A stretch of DNA of 64,000 nt from a bacterium (GCA_016703265.1 JADJCK010000004.1:310001-374000); one strand, 5' to 3'; positions 20,859 to 29,392 are shown, numbered from the stretch's first letter. The notes: generated by a model from the letters alone, not told the origin. Numbers and translations: made by a program.

Positions 20859-22300
20859 GGAAGCTGGCCAAATGGCTGGGTCGTGTACTGTTGATGCGCC
20901 TTCTGCTGTGGGCGCTGGTCGTGGCGTCGGCGGCGTTCATCGTCGTCACGCTGGCCAGGCTCAGCGACGACTACGCCGCGGCCGGTTCTCTGCGCGGGCT
21001 ATGGCAGGCCGAGTGGCGCAACGGCGAGGCGCTGCGCCGGGTCTTCGGCGGGGGCGTTTTCCAGTTCCTGTTCCTGGTCGTGGGCTGGAGCGCCTGGTTC
21101 CGCCTGCGCCTTCGCGAGCTGGGCCAGCTGCGCCTGCGCCGCAGCGAGCAGAAGTACCGCAACATCATCAATCACGCCGGCGAAGCCATCTTTCTGCTCG
21201 ATGCCGGCGGTCGTGTGCTCGAGTGGAACAAGAAGTCGGAAGACCTCTTCCACCAGCCGCGTCGCAATGTGCTGGGCCGGCGGCTGCAGGACGTGGCGCC
21301 GCAGCTGCAGCTGGATGTGGGGCAGATCTTCGCCGACGTGGTGAAGGCGCATCGCAGCCTGGCCTTCGAGGTGACGCTGCCGCTCGAGGGCGCGGTGCCG
21401 CGCCTGCTGACGATGATCTTCTCGGCGGTGCTGCCGGGCGGTGGGCCGCTGGCCGATCGCGAGGCGACGTTCGTCGTCATCGCGCGCGACATCACCTCGG
21501 AGAAGCAGTTCGAGAGCCGCCTCAGCGAGACCGAGAAGCTGGTGGGCATCGGGCAGCTGGCGGCGGGCATTGCGCACCAGCTGAACACGCCGCTGGGCGC
21601 GATCCTGCTGTCGGCGCAGATGCTCGAGGATGCGGCGCGCACCGAGGACGAGCAGGACGACATCCGCCGCATCATCCGCCAGACCGAGCAGTGCCGCGGC
21701 ATCATCAAGGGCCTGCTGAATTTCGCGCGGCCCACGGGTACCGAGCGCGGGCGGCTGGATCTGGCGGGCATCGTGCGCGGCACCGTGTACCTGATGGAGA
21801 AGAACCTGAAGGTGGCGGGCATCGAGGTGACCGTCGAGGCGCGCACCGAGCCCTGGGTGTACGGCAATCGCAACGAGCTCGAACAGGTGGTGTGCAACCT
21901 GCTGGTCAACGCGATGGATGCGATGGAGCCGTTCGGGCAGGGCGGGCGCATCGATATCGTCGTGGCCGATGGCGGGGCCGGCGAAGTGCTGCTGACCCTG
22001 TCCGACACCGGCCCCGGTATTCCGGCGGCCACGCGCGCGAACATCTTCCTGCCCTTCTTCACGACCAAGGACTACGGCAAGGGGACGGGACTGGGATTGT
22101 CGATCGTGGCGCGCATCGTGCACGAGCACGGCGGACGCATCGAGTTGCGCGAGCATGCCGGACCCGGCGCCGTGTTCGACCTGTGGCTGCCGCGCGCGCG
22201 TGCCGGCGGCGGGCATGTGGCGCTCATCGAGGACGGCGACGGCGAGGAGGGAGGCACCGATGTCCATTCCCCGACGGACCCGGGTGATCCTGGGCGGTGA
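20855..22300 (+). CDS. Membrane-bound PAS sensor histidine kinase
   Basis: A 481-residue kinase with two N-terminal membrane segments (about residues 10-35 and 65-85) enclosing a short periplasmic loop, then a PAS domain (YRNIINHAGEAIFLLDAGG). The dimerisation/phospho-acceptor helix is QLAAGIAHQLNTPLGAI (H is the phosphate site), and the HATPase domain has N box LLVNAMDAM, G1 DTGPGIP, F box FLPFFTTK and G2 GTGLGLSI. No response regulator is adjacent, so the partner is unknown. The GTG start overlaps the parB stop by 4 bp, and the end overlaps the LytM gene by 41 bp, so it appears co-transcribed with parAB and the cell-shape genes. The signal sensed is unknown. Confidence 0.92.
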   Translation: MRKLAKWLGRVLLMRLLLWALVVASAAFIVVTLARLSDDYAAAGSLRGLWQAEWRNGEALRRVFGGGVFQFLFLVVGWSAWFRLRLRELGQLRLRRSEQKYRNIINHAGEAIFLLDAGGRVLEWNKKSEDLFHQPRRNVLGRRLQDVAPQLQLDVGQIFADVVKAHRSLAFEVTLPLEGAVPRLLTMIFSAVLPGGGPLADREATFVVIARDITSEKQFESRLSETEKLVGIGQLAAGIAHQLNTPLGAILLSAQMLEDAARTEDEQDDIRRIIRQTEQCRGIIKGLLNFARPTGTERGRLDLAGIVRGTVYLMEKNLKVAGIEVTVEARTEPWVYGNRNELEQVVCNLLVNAMDAMEPFGQGGRIDIVVADGGAGEVLLTLSDTGPGIPAATRANIFLPFFTTKDYGKGTGLGLSIVARIVHEHGGRIELREHAGPGAVFDLWLPRARAGGGHVALIEDGDGEEGGTDVHSPTDPGDPGR

Positions 22301-23105
22301 GGGCGGCGGCCCGCGCCGCGAGTTCTGCCTGTCGCGGCCGGTGGCCCTGCTGCTGGGGGTGCTGGTGCTGGGCGTCTTGGTCGGCGCCGTCCTGCTCGCG
22401 ATGGGCCTGTTCGACACCCGCGGCCAGCGCGCCACCATCACCGAGCTCGAACGCCAGCTTGCCGAGGCCCGCACCGAAGCCCTGACCGCGCGCATCCTCA
22501 AGGCCGAATTGGAGCAGTCGCGCCGCCTGCAGGATGAATTGATGGCGATGCTGGGCCTGGCCCGCACCGACTCGCTGGGCAACGCGCTGGCCGACTCGAT
22601 CTGCGACGTGCCGATGGGCCTGGTGCCGGCCGGCGCCGCACCTGACGCGACACCCGGCGCTGCGGCCGGCGCAACCGCCCCCGCAACCCTTCCCGCACAG
22701 CCCGGCCAGGCCCCTTCGCGTTGGCCCGCGGCCGGCACCGTCATCCGCGAATTCACGCGCGGCGACCCGGCCCACGGCGTGGAAGCGCACGTCGGCATCG
22801 ACATCGGCGGGCAGGAAGGATCGCGCGTGGTGGCGGCGGCCGAGGGAGATGTCGACTTTGTGGGAGAGGACGAGGTGTTCGGCAAGTATGTGGAGATCCG
22901 TCACGGCGACGACTGGGTGACCGTGTACGGCCATTGCGCCTCGATCAACGTGGGTCCCGGTCACCATGTGCGCGCCGGCGAACAGGTGGCGAAGATGGGC
23001 CGCACGGGCCGGGCCGGGACGGCGCAGCTCCATTTCCAGGTGTGGCAGCGCGGCGAAGCCGTGGATCCGCGCAAACTTCTCAGTGGCGAACCCGCGCCCA
23101 GGTAG
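22260..23105 (+). CDS. LytM/M23-family protein, one catalytic His replaced by Gln
   Basis: A 281-residue inner-membrane-anchored protein: one membrane segment (about 28-50), a coiled-coil (about 55-95), a Pro/Ala linker, then an M23 domain. Zinc ligands H177 and D181 lie in HVGIDI, H225 in YGH and H258 in QLHF. The usual HLHF motif reads QLHF: Q256 replaces the catalytic histidine, so activity is doubtful. M23 proteins cut peptidoglycan cross-links or, when degenerate, activate amidases. A LytM gene next to a bactofilin is a known cell-shape pairing (bacM-bacA type), which supports a role in envelope shape. ATG at 22260 has GAGGAGG upstream. Confidence 0.9.
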   Translation: MSIPRRTRVILGGEGGGPRREFCLSRPVALLLGVLVLGVLVGAVLLAMGLFDTRGQRATITELERQLAEARTEALTARILKAELEQSRRLQDELMAMLGLARTDSLGNALADSICDVPMGLVPAGAAPDATPGAAAGATAPATLPAQPGQAPSRWPAAGTVIREFTRGDPAHGVEAHVGIDIGGQEGSRVVAAAEGDVDFVGEDEVFGKYVEIRHGDDWVTVYGHCASINVGPGHHVRAGEQVAKMGRTGRAGTAQLHFQVWQRGEAVDPRKLLSGEPAPR

Positions 23106-23161
23106 GGCATAGTACGCACATCCCCGGCGACCACCGCCGCGGCCCCCAAGGAGGACGTTTC

Positions 23162-23593
23162 ATGTTCGGGAAAGAACCGGAAAACCAGACGGTCAACGCC
23201 GGCCAGACCTCGATCATCGCGCAGGGATGCAAGTTCGACGGCAAGATCGACGTGAAGGGCACGCTGCGCATCGAGGGCGAGTACCGGGGCACGATTGGTA
23301 ATCCCGAGAGCCTGGTCATCGGCAAGACCGGCGTTGTGCACGCCAACTGCACGGTGAAGAACGCCATCATCGGCGGCCAGCTCTTTGGCAATATCGTCGC
23401 CGAGAACAAGATCGAGTTGCAGAGCGGCTCGCATGTCGAAGGCGACATCAAGACCAAGCGCCTGGTGATCGACGAAGGCGTCTTCTTCGAAGGCAACTGC
23501 TCGATGGGCGCGGGCCAGAAGAAGGCCCCGCTGGCGGGCGATGTCCCGTCCGCGACCGTCGGTGCGCCGGTGGCGGAGCCGCTGCGGAAGTAG
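23162..23593 (+). CDS. Bactofilin
   Basis: A 143-residue bactofilin, a cytoskeletal protein forming a right-handed beta-helix that polymerises without nucleotide under the membrane. The core has regular beta-helix turns: IIAQGCKFDGKIDVKGTL, RIEGEYRGTIGNPESLVIG, VVHANCTVKNAIIGGQLFG and VEGDIKTKRLVIDEGVFFEG, ending CSM. The N-terminal MFGKEPENQTVNAGQTSI is the usual short tail. ATG at 23162 has AAGGAGGA upstream. It follows the LytM gene by 56 bp and likely recruits or positions it. A hairpin at 23729-23756 may end the operon. Confidence 0.95.
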   Translation: MFGKEPENQTVNAGQTSIIAQGCKFDGKIDVKGTLRIEGEYRGTIGNPESLVIGKTGVVHANCTVKNAIIGGQLFGNIVAENKIELQSGSHVEGDIKTKRLVIDEGVFFEGNCSMGAGQKKAPLAGDVPSATVGAPVAEPLRK

Positions 23594-23645
23594 CTGTTCG
23601 TCGATGAAGGCTGGCCGCGGCGCAACGGCAGTGACGACGCGAGGC

Positions 23646-23661
23646 GTGCGCCGGCGCAACT
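23646..23661. repeat. Partial palindrome copy
   Basis: GTGCGCCGGCGCAACT: the left outer bases are lost (TTGC replaced by GTGC). It lies between the bactofilin and the next gene. Confidence 0.6.
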
Positions 23662-23728
23662 CGCCGACTCCGGTGCGCGGCACAGGGGACCAGGCCTGCA
23701 GGCGGAGCTTGCGCGGCAGGAAGGCGAG

Positions 23729-23756
23729 GAGCGCCCCGGCAGGAGTCGGGGCGCTC
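23729..23756 (+). terminator. Hairpin, probable terminator of the par-bactofilin operon
   Basis: A perfect 10-bp stem GAGCGCCCCG / CGGGGCGCTC with an 8-nt loop. There is no clear U tract, so termination is likely but not certain. Confidence 0.5.
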
Positions 23757-23794
23757 GTGCGTTGAGACCAGCATGATTCCAACGGGAGCATGGC

Positions 23795-24550
23795 TTGCCC
23801 TACAAGAAACTCGATTCCGCGAAGATCGAACGCACGATCTACAACCTGCACGGGAAGATCGCCTCGAGCCTGGGCGACCGCGGGCTGGCCCGGGTCTGCG
23901 GTGAGCTGCACGAGCTGTCGCGCAAGGCCGAGGGCGAGGCGGTGGCCATCGCCCGCCGGAACTGGCTGGTGGTCGGGGTGGCCGTCGCCCTGTCGGTGGT
24001 CATCGTCGGCCTGATCGTCTGGTCGATGCTGCACCTCAAGCCCATCAACGGACCGCTGGTCTTCTCCGACTACCTGCAGGCGCTCGAGTCGGGGATCAAC
24101 GACCTGCTGCTGACCGGCGCCGCGATCTGGTTCCTGTTCACGGTCGAGAACCGGCTCAAGAGGCGCCGCGCCCTGAACGCGATCCATGAACTGCGCGCCA
24201 TTGCCCACATCATCGACATGCACCAGCTGACCAAGAACCCCTCCTGGGAGGGCGCCGGGCCGGGCGAGCAGCCGGCGCCGGAGGTCGGCGAGGATCTCCA
24301 TCTCTACTTCCAGTACTGCAGCGCCATGCTGTCACTGACGGGCAAGGTGGCCGCCCTCTACGTGCAGAAGTTCAATGACAGCGAGACGCTCGCGGCCGTC
24401 AACGAGGTGGAAGAGCTCACGACGGGCCTTTCGCGCAAGATCTGGCAGAAGATGACGGTGTTGCAATCCGGCCGCGGCGCAGTCAATGTTGCCGCGTCGG
24501 TCGTCCCGACGATCGCCCCGGCCGCCACGCAAGGAGACCAGGCCTCATGA
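23795..24550 (+). CDS. Predicted two-TM membrane protein of unknown function
   Basis: A 251-residue protein I do not recognise. It starts at TTG (MPYKKLDSAKIERTIYNLHG) with GGGAG upstream; no ATG in this frame fits better. An amphipathic N-terminal region of about 55 residues is followed by one strong membrane segment (NWLVVGVAVALSVVIVGLIV), a second weaker one (SGINDLLLTGAAIWFLFTV), a basic cytoplasmic stretch ENRLKRRRALNAIHELRAIA and a helical C-terminal half with a conserved-looking IAHIIDMHQLTKNP. There are no catalytic motifs. The stop overlaps the next start by 4 bp (ATGA), so the two are likely translated together. Confidence 0.75.
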   Translation: MPYKKLDSAKIERTIYNLHGKIASSLGDRGLARVCGELHELSRKAEGEAVAIARRNWLVVGVAVALSVVIVGLIVWSMLHLKPINGPLVFSDYLQALESGINDLLLTGAAIWFLFTVENRLKRRRALNAIHELRAIAHIIDMHQLTKNPSWEGAGPGEQPAPEVGEDLHLYFQYCSAMLSLTGKVAALYVQKFNDSETLAAVNEVEELTTGLSRKIWQKMTVLQSGRGAVNVAASVVPTIAPAATQGDQAS

Positions 24551-25200
24551 TGCACCGCAGCCCAGCGCGCCTTGTCGTTCCCGTCCTGCTCGTTCTGGCC
24601 GCGGCGATGGGCGGCCCCGCCCGCGCCCAGTCCCTGCTCGGCCTGTCCATCGGCGCCCCCGCCTCGGCCGCCAATCGCCTGGGCCTGGCGGCCGCCGACT
24701 CGGTGGTGAGCGCCAAGCTGGTGGTCCGCGGCTACAAGCTGCCGGGCGGCGGGACGCTCGAGGTGACAGCCGACCGCAGCGACAACAGGATCGTCTTTCT
24801 GCAGCAACTGCTCCTCGGCGTGCCCGGCCTCGTGCCCAGCGACCTGGCGGGTTTCACGTTCGGCAAGACGACACTGTCGAGCATCCGGCGCTCGTGCGGC
24901 TCGAACGGTTTCGCCTACAAGGGCGGGCCGGCGCCCAGCCAGATCCGCGACCTGTACGTGCTGCTGAACGCGTACGACATCAAGGGCCGGTCCGAAGTCG
25001 TCATCTTCCTGACGGCGCTGCCGGTGGCCGCCGCCAAACAGCTCTCGTCGTCGCGGCCTGAAGATGTCGCCGCCATGGGCGACCGCGCCATCCTGGTGGG
25101 GATGATCCTGGCGAAGCGCTCCTATCTCGAGGGCGCGTGGGGCGCCGAGCGCATCTCGGACAACCCGTGCCCGCCCATCAACTGGGTCAACCGGCCGTAG
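24547..25200 (+). CDS. Exported protein of unknown function
   Basis: A 217-residue protein with a clear Sec signal peptide (ARLVVPVLLVLAAAMGGPAR, cleavage near PARAQ). The mature part has alternating beta strands (SVVSAKLVVRGYKLPGG, TLEVTADRSDNRIVFLQQ), a GFTFGKTTLSSIRRSCG segment and VVIFLTALPVAAA, with four or fewer cysteines. No family is recognised. It is coupled to the preceding membrane protein by a 4-bp overlap, so a shared envelope role is plausible. Confidence 0.75.
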   Translation: MMHRSPARLVVPVLLVLAAAMGGPARAQSLLGLSIGAPASAANRLGLAAADSVVSAKLVVRGYKLPGGGTLEVTADRSDNRIVFLQQLLLGVPGLVPSDLAGFTFGKTTLSSIRRSCGSNGFAYKGGPAPSQIRDLYVLLNAYDIKGRSEVVIFLTALPVAAAKQLSSSRPEDVAAMGDRAILVGMILAKRSYLEGAWGAERISDNPCPPINWVNRP

Positions 25201-25232
25201 CGCGCGCTTGCCGGGCCACACGACGGAGCTGA

Positions 25233-25583
25233 ATGATGTCGACGGGTACGCGCCTTCTCGATCGCGACGGCTGTGTCCTGAACATCGTCGATCAGGGCGG
25301 CGGCAAGCTGATCCTGCTCATCGCCGGCATCGGCGAGGCGGTCACCGATGGCTTCACCGTCGGCCTGGCGCCCGCCTCGCTGGCCGAGCTGCGCGCGGCC
25401 GCGGGTGCGCCCGTGTTCGCGTGGGAGCACCGCGACGGTTCCCTGCGCATCAACGCGAGCGGCGGCGCCTGGCATCTGACGTTCACCATGAATGAACCGC
25501 CGTACGGAAGCCGCGCGCTGCTGCTGACGGAGCCGGAATCGAAGCAGATGGCGGTCTTGCTGTTGGGGCGGGCGGGGCGCTGA
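25233..25583 (+). CDS. Hypothetical protein
   Basis: A 116-residue protein without a signal peptide or membrane segment: MMSTGTRLLDRDGCVLNIVD, hydrophobic strands KLILLIAGIGEAV and a Trp-containing core FAWEHRDGSLRINASGGAWH. The composition fits a compact beta-rich cytoplasmic protein. No family is recognised. It lies 32 bp after the exported protein and may belong to the same transcript. The end is followed by a 16-bp tandem repeat and a palindrome. Confidence 0.6.
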   Translation: MMSTGTRLLDRDGCVLNIVDQGGGKLILLIAGIGEAVTDGFTVGLAPASLAELRAAAGAPVFAWEHRDGSLRINASGGAWHLTFTMNEPPYGSRALLLTEPESKQMAVLLLGRAGR

Positions 25584-25599
25584 GCCGGGCGACTGCGGC

Positions 25600-25631
25600 G
25601 CGCGACGGGTAGCCCGCGCGACGGGTAGCCC
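25600..25631 (+). repeat. Two tandem 16-bp copies next to a palindrome
   Basis: GCGCGACGGGTAGCCC is repeated twice without gap, with the start of a third (GTGCGAC) running into the palindrome at 25637. Confidence 0.85.
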
Positions 25632-26657
25632 GTGCGACTTGCGCCGGCGCAAGGGCAACGTCGCCGAAAAAGGAAGTGCCACCATCACCACTACCGACCC
25701 GACCCCGTCGACCGCGAAGCGGCCCGCCTCTCCCGCGCCGAAGCCTGCCTGCTCGGCCACCTGGCCGGCGATGCGCTCGGCTCGCTGGTGGAATTCGAAT
25801 CCGCCGCCCACATCGCCGCGCACCATCCCGACGGCCCCCGCGAACTGGCGAGCAGCCCCAGGTGGCACACCCTGCCCGGCCAGCCCACCGACGACGGCGA
25901 GATGATGCTCGCCCTCGCGCACGCCATCGCGGACCACGGCGACTACGAGCCCGGCGCCGCCATGGCGGCCTATCGGCGGTGGGGCCGATCGGGTCCGTTC
26001 GACTGCGGGACCACCATCGGCAACGCGCTGGCCGGCAGCACCAGTACCACGAGCCAGGCCAACGGCGCGCTCATGCGCGCGGCGCCGCTGGGGTTGCTCG
26101 GGGCGCGGCGCGGCGCCGACCACGCCGCGGCGTGTGCCCGTCGCGATGCCGAACTGACGCATCCGCACCCGGTGTGCGTGCAGGCCAATGCGATCTATGT
26201 GCGCGCGCTCTCGTGCGCCATCGATGAGGGCGTCAGCGGCCCCGACCTGTACGAACGCATCCTCGCCTGGACCGCCGCCGAAGTGACCGAGCCCACGCTG
26301 CGCGACGTCATCATCGCCGCCGCCGACGGCCCGCCGCCCGAGTTCATGGACAGCATGGGCTGGGTGCTCATCGCCCTGCGCAACGCCTTGTGGCAGCTGG
26401 TGCGGGAGCCGTCGTTCGAGGACGCGCTTGTCGATACGGTGCGCCGCGGCGGCGATACCGACACGAACGCGGCGATCTGCGGCGCCTTGCTTGGTGCGGT
26501 GTACGGCATGCAGCAAGTGCCGCCGCGCTGGCTGGCCGTGCTCACGCACTGCCGGGCCGACCAGGGCGGGCCCGGCGACAACACCTGTCGCCCCCGCGAG
26601 TACTGGCCAGAAGGGGCTGCCGCGGTGGCGCGGCGCATCATGGGAGGGATTTCATGA
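25632..26657 (+). CDS. ADP-ribosylglycohydrolase family protein
   Basis: A 341-residue protein of the ADP-ribosylglycohydrolase (DraG/ARH) family, dinuclear-metal enzymes that remove ADP-ribose from proteins or small molecules. The family opening LLGHLAGDALGSLVEFES, the metal-binding TDDGEMMLALA, GTTIGNALAGST and the C-terminal GGDTDTNAAICGALLGAVYG are visible. The only conventional in-frame start upstream of the domain is GTG at 25632, which makes the palindrome at 25637-25654 code for Leu-Ala-Pro-Ala-Gln near the N-terminus. That looks accidental, and the true start may differ. The stop overlaps the next gene (ATGA). The substrate is unknown. Confidence 0.87.
   Translation: MRLAPAQGQRRRKRKCHHHHYRPDPVDREAARLSRAEACLLGHLAGDALGSLVEFESAAHIAAHHPDGPRELASSPRWHTLPGQPTDDGEMMLALAHAIADHGDYEPGAAMAAYRRWGRSGPFDCGTTIGNALAGSTSTTSQANGALMRAAPLGLLGARRGADHAAACARRDAELTHPHPVCVQANAIYVRALSCAIDEGVSGPDLYERILAWTAAEVTEPTLRDVIIAAADGPPPEFMDSMGWVLIALRNALWQLVREPSFEDALVDTVRRGGDTDTNAAICGALLGAVYGMQQVPPRWLAVLTHCRADQGGPGDNTCRPREYWPEGAAAVARRIMGGIS
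25637..25654. repeat. Palindrome copy at the ADP-ribosylglycohydrolase start
   Basis: ACTTGCGCCGGCGCAAGG: the core is intact and the last base changed. It lies within the first codons of the downstream gene as annotated. Confidence 0.85.
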
Positions 26658-27082
26658 AGCACGACATACAGAGATTCACCGGGGCCGGCGTGCTGTTGCT
26701 CGCGCTGATCACGTTGATGGGCGGCTGCGCCGGTACGCGGCCCGACCTCGAAGGCGCCTGGGAGTGCTTGCAGCCGGCGGCGCAACCGGGACAGCCGCCG
26801 GTGGTCAAGGTTCTGGTCGACGGTCACTTCGCCTTTGGTGCCGGGTCGGTTGATGGAAGCGCGCCGCGGGCTGGCGGCGGCATTTACGCGCAGACGGGCG
26901 GCGCCTACACCGAGACCATCACGTACCACTGGGCCAAGGCGTTGGTTGGCCAGGTCATCACGTTCGAGTGTGTCATGGAGGAGGGTCTCTGGCATCACCG
27001 GGGGTCGTTTGTCGCCGATGGCGAGCGCTTCCAGATCGATGAGGTGTGGCGGCGCGTCGGCGAGCCGGCCCCGACGCGCTAG
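26654..27082 (+). CDS. Small lipoprotein, lipocalin-like
   Basis: A 142-residue predicted lipoprotein: the signal peptide ends LITLMGGC, a lipobox with Cys at about residue 25. The mature part begins TRPDLEGAWECLQP and contains the patterns YTETITYHWAKALVGQVITF and RGSFVADGERFQIDEVWRRV, which resemble small lipocalin-like domains (LxGxW, then a calycin-like barrel). ATG at 26654, overlapping the previous stop, with GGGAGGG upstream. The ligand is unknown; membrane anchoring is inferred from the lipobox. Confidence 0.75.
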   Translation: MKHDIQRFTGAGVLLLALITLMGGCAGTRPDLEGAWECLQPAAQPGQPPVVKVLVDGHFAFGAGSVDGSAPRAGGGIYAQTGGAYTETITYHWAKALVGQVITFECVMEEGLWHHRGSFVADGERFQIDEVWRRVGEPAPTR

Positions 27083-27095
27083 CCGCCCCCGTCGG

Positions 27096-27113
27096 ACTTG
27101 CGCCGGCGCAAGT
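27096..27113. repeat. 18-bp palindrome, consensus copy
   Basis: An exact copy 13 bp after the stop of the lipoprotein gene. Confidence 0.92.
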
Positions 27114-27200
27114 CGGGACGGCGGCGCCTCTGGGCTAACTGCAAACATCTAAACAAGTTATCGTGGCGGCGGGCGCCCCGCCCGCCCCCCAAATTGGAGA

Positions 27201-27229
27201 TTGTGCGGAAACCGCACAAAGTATATAAT
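27201..27229 (+). promoter_or_regulatory. Promoter with embedded inverted repeat upstream of the GH16 gene
   Basis: A perfect inverted repeat TTGTGCGG-AAA-CCGCACAA (27201-27219) covers the -35 position (TTGTGC) and spacer of a promoter with a consensus -10 TATAAT (27224-27229, 17-bp spacer). The arrangement suggests a repressor site that controls the glycanase gene. A second activity as hairpin is not excluded. Confidence 0.6.
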
Positions 27230-27296
27230 CATCAGGACAAAAATCCCACATCGCCCACAAGGCCGACCCCTGCGCCGGCCAGCCAGGGGAACCGCC

Positions 27297-29114
27297 ATGC
27301 GCCTGCGCCCGATCGCCGCCCCGTCCCTCGTCTGCCTGCTTCTGGCCGCCGCCTTCACCATGCCGCTGACCGCCCGCGCGCAGGTCGGCCCGCTGCTGTG
27401 GGAGGACAACTTCACCTCGCTCGACAACTGGCTGAAGATCACCGGCAACATCAACTGGGGTTGGGGCAACGGCGAGCTCGAGTACTACCACAACGACAAC
27501 GTCGACATCGCCGATGTGCCGGGCGAGCCGGGCAACAAGGCGCTGCGCATCGTGGCGAAGCAGCAGAGCGGGCCGGGCATCGTCGACCAGTGGGGCAACC
27601 CGCTGCTCTACACGTCGGGCAAGGTGTCGAGCGAGTCGCTGGTGTCGGTGAAGTACGGGATGATCGAGGCGCGCGTGCGCGTGCCGAACCTGGACCTCGG
27701 CGGCTGGCCGGCGCTGTGGCTGCTGGGCACCACCACGCAGGGCTGGCCGGGCAGCGGCGAGATCGACCTGTTCGAGATGGGCGCGTCGAAGGCGTTCCGC
27801 GACCTGCACGACACGCACAACGGCGGCACCGGCCTGAACAACTCGACGGTCAACCAGATGACCGGCGCCAACCTGATCTACCACTCGCCGGCCGCCGTGA
27901 ACCCGGGCAACCTGTCGGGCGCCGCGAGCATCGCCTGGGATCCGTCCGACATCTACTGCCGGCCGTACTACAACCAGGTCACGTCGCTGAACGACCGCTT
28001 CCTCATCTATCGTCTCTACTGGGATGAGTCGACGATGCGCCTGACCGTCACCGATAACGGCGTCGAGCACGATCTCTACCAGGCGCCGTTCACGCTCACC
28101 GCCGACTCGGACGAGTTCCGGCAGCCGTTCTACCTGATCGCCAACCTCGCGATCGGCGGCGCCTACACCGACTGTTACCGGCTGGGCGATCCTTCCAGCG
28201 GCCTGCCCATCACGATGCCGATGCCGGCGACGATGTACGTCGACTACATCCGCGTCTACGAGTGGAACGGGCAGGGCGAGGTGCACCTGGGCCCGCCCGC
28301 GAACCAGGCCGGCAGCTACGGACTGTACACCGACCTGACGCCGACCGCCGCGCGCGTGACCCTCGGCACCGATGCCAATGTATACGTGTGGGAAGGGACG
28401 CTGGTCACCGGGACCACACCGCCGTTCGAGGGCGCCAACGTGCTGGCCTGGCAGACGAACAACAAGGGCTGGTTCGGCGCCGGCATCATGACGACGCAGC
28501 CGCTGAACCTGTTCGACTTCGCGAACGGCTTCCTCAAGTTCCGCATCCGCATCCCGGCGAACGTCGCCTTCCGCATCGGCATCATCGACAAGTGGGGCAA
28601 CCAGAACTACGTCGACTTCCCCGCCTTCCAGACCAAGTACGGCCTGGTGCGCAACGGCGAGTGGGGCCAGGCGGCGATCCCGGTCAGCGAGATCCGCGGC
28701 ACGGCCATGGACCTGCGCATGCTCAGCTACCCGTTCGTGATCCTCGAGCAGAACGGCACCGCCTGCACCTTCGGCCTCGACGACATCTACTGGGATGCCG
28801 GCTACGTGGCCGGCGTGGATGACGGCGCCACCCCCGCCCGCCAGGCGCTGCCGCTGGCCGCCGCTCCCAACCCGTTCAACGCCGGCACCGAGCTGCGCTT
28901 CACGCTGCCCGCCGACGCCATCTACGACATCACCGTGCACGACGCCGCCGGCCGCCTGGTCCGCAGCTTCCACGGCCTGGGCCGCGAAGGCGCGAACGCC
29001 CTGCGCTGGGACGGGCGCGATGACGACGGCCGCAACGCGGCTTCGGGCGTGTACCACTACCGCCTGCAGGCCGACGGGCGCGAGGCGGTCGGGAAGATGA
29101 TGCTGGTGAAGTAG
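27297..29114 (+). CDS. Secreted glycoside hydrolase family 16 protein with C-terminal sorting domain
   Basis: A 605-residue exported glycanase. After a signal peptide (to about residue 28) the GH16 domain runs to about residue 320: WEDNFTSLDNWLKI at its start, GMIEARVRVP, the active-site GEIDLFE (E155 nucleophile, D157, E160 acid/base) and MYVDYIRVYEWNG at its end. GH16 enzymes cut beta-1,3/1,4 glucans, laminarin, agar and related polymers; the exact substrate is not fixed. Residues of about 325-515 form a second beta-sandwich module (ADVxLG-like; may bind carbohydrate). The last 85 residues are an FlgD-like sorting domain (AAPNPFNAGTELRF to GKMMLVK). It has its own promoter with an operator-like repeat. 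Confidence 0.92.
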   Translation: MRLRPIAAPSLVCLLLAAAFTMPLTARAQVGPLLWEDNFTSLDNWLKITGNINWGWGNGELEYYHNDNVDIADVPGEPGNKALRIVAKQQSGPGIVDQWGNPLLYTSGKVSSESLVSVKYGMIEARVRVPNLDLGGWPALWLLGTTTQGWPGSGEIDLFEMGASKAFRDLHDTHNGGTGLNNSTVNQMTGANLIYHSPAAVNPGNLSGAASIAWDPSDIYCRPYYNQVTSLNDRFLIYRLYWDESTMRLTVTDNGVEHDLYQAPFTLTADSDEFRQPFYLIANLAIGGAYTDCYRLGDPSSGLPITMPMPATMYVDYIRVYEWNGQGEVHLGPPANQAGSYGLYTDLTPTAARVTLGTDANVYVWEGTLVTGTTPPFEGANVLAWQTNNKGWFGAGIMTTQPLNLFDFANGFLKFRIRIPANVAFRIGIIDKWGNQNYVDFPAFQTKYGLVRNGEWGQAAIPVSEIRGTAMDLRMLSYPFVILEQNGTACTFGLDDIYWDAGYVAGVDDGATPARQALPLAAAPNPFNAGTELRFTLPADAIYDITVHDAAGRLVRSFHGLGREGANALRWDGRDDDGRNAASGVYHYRLQADGREAVGKMMLVK

Positions 29115-29140
29115 GAGCCGCGTCCGGCTGGTTGTGACGA

Positions 29141-29164
29141 GGGGCTTGCCTTGGGGCAGGCCCC
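29141..29164 (+). terminator. Hairpin after the GH16 gene
   Basis: The stem GGGGCTTGCC / GGCAGGCCCC (one G-U pair) has a 4-nt loop 26 nt after the stop. It lacks a U tract. Confidence 0.45.
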
Positions 29165-29374
29165 TGGCCGTCCGCATGTGAAATGGTACGAGAGTCTGCA
29201 CATCGAAGCGCGAATGATGACAAAACAACAAGTGCCCCTCTGGCCCACAGCGAGCGGCTCCGGCGAGACAAGGGCCTGTTTGTGATGCGGTTATATCTGC
29301 AGGCTCGCGTGTTTGCTGAGGCTTTGCGAGCTGGCGGGTATTCGGTATACCGACCACGCGGGCCCCGCGCCGGC

Positions 29375-29392
29375 CGTTGCGCCGGTGCAAGT
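29375..29392. repeat. Degenerate palindrome copy
   Basis: CGTTGCGCCGGTGCAAGT has one core mismatch (C to T). Confidence 0.6.

Noticed and set aside
22661..22675. GCGGCCGGCGCAACC in the LytM linker as a palindrome copy
   Set aside because: Only the right half matches and the sequence is explained by an Ala/Gly-rich coding linker.
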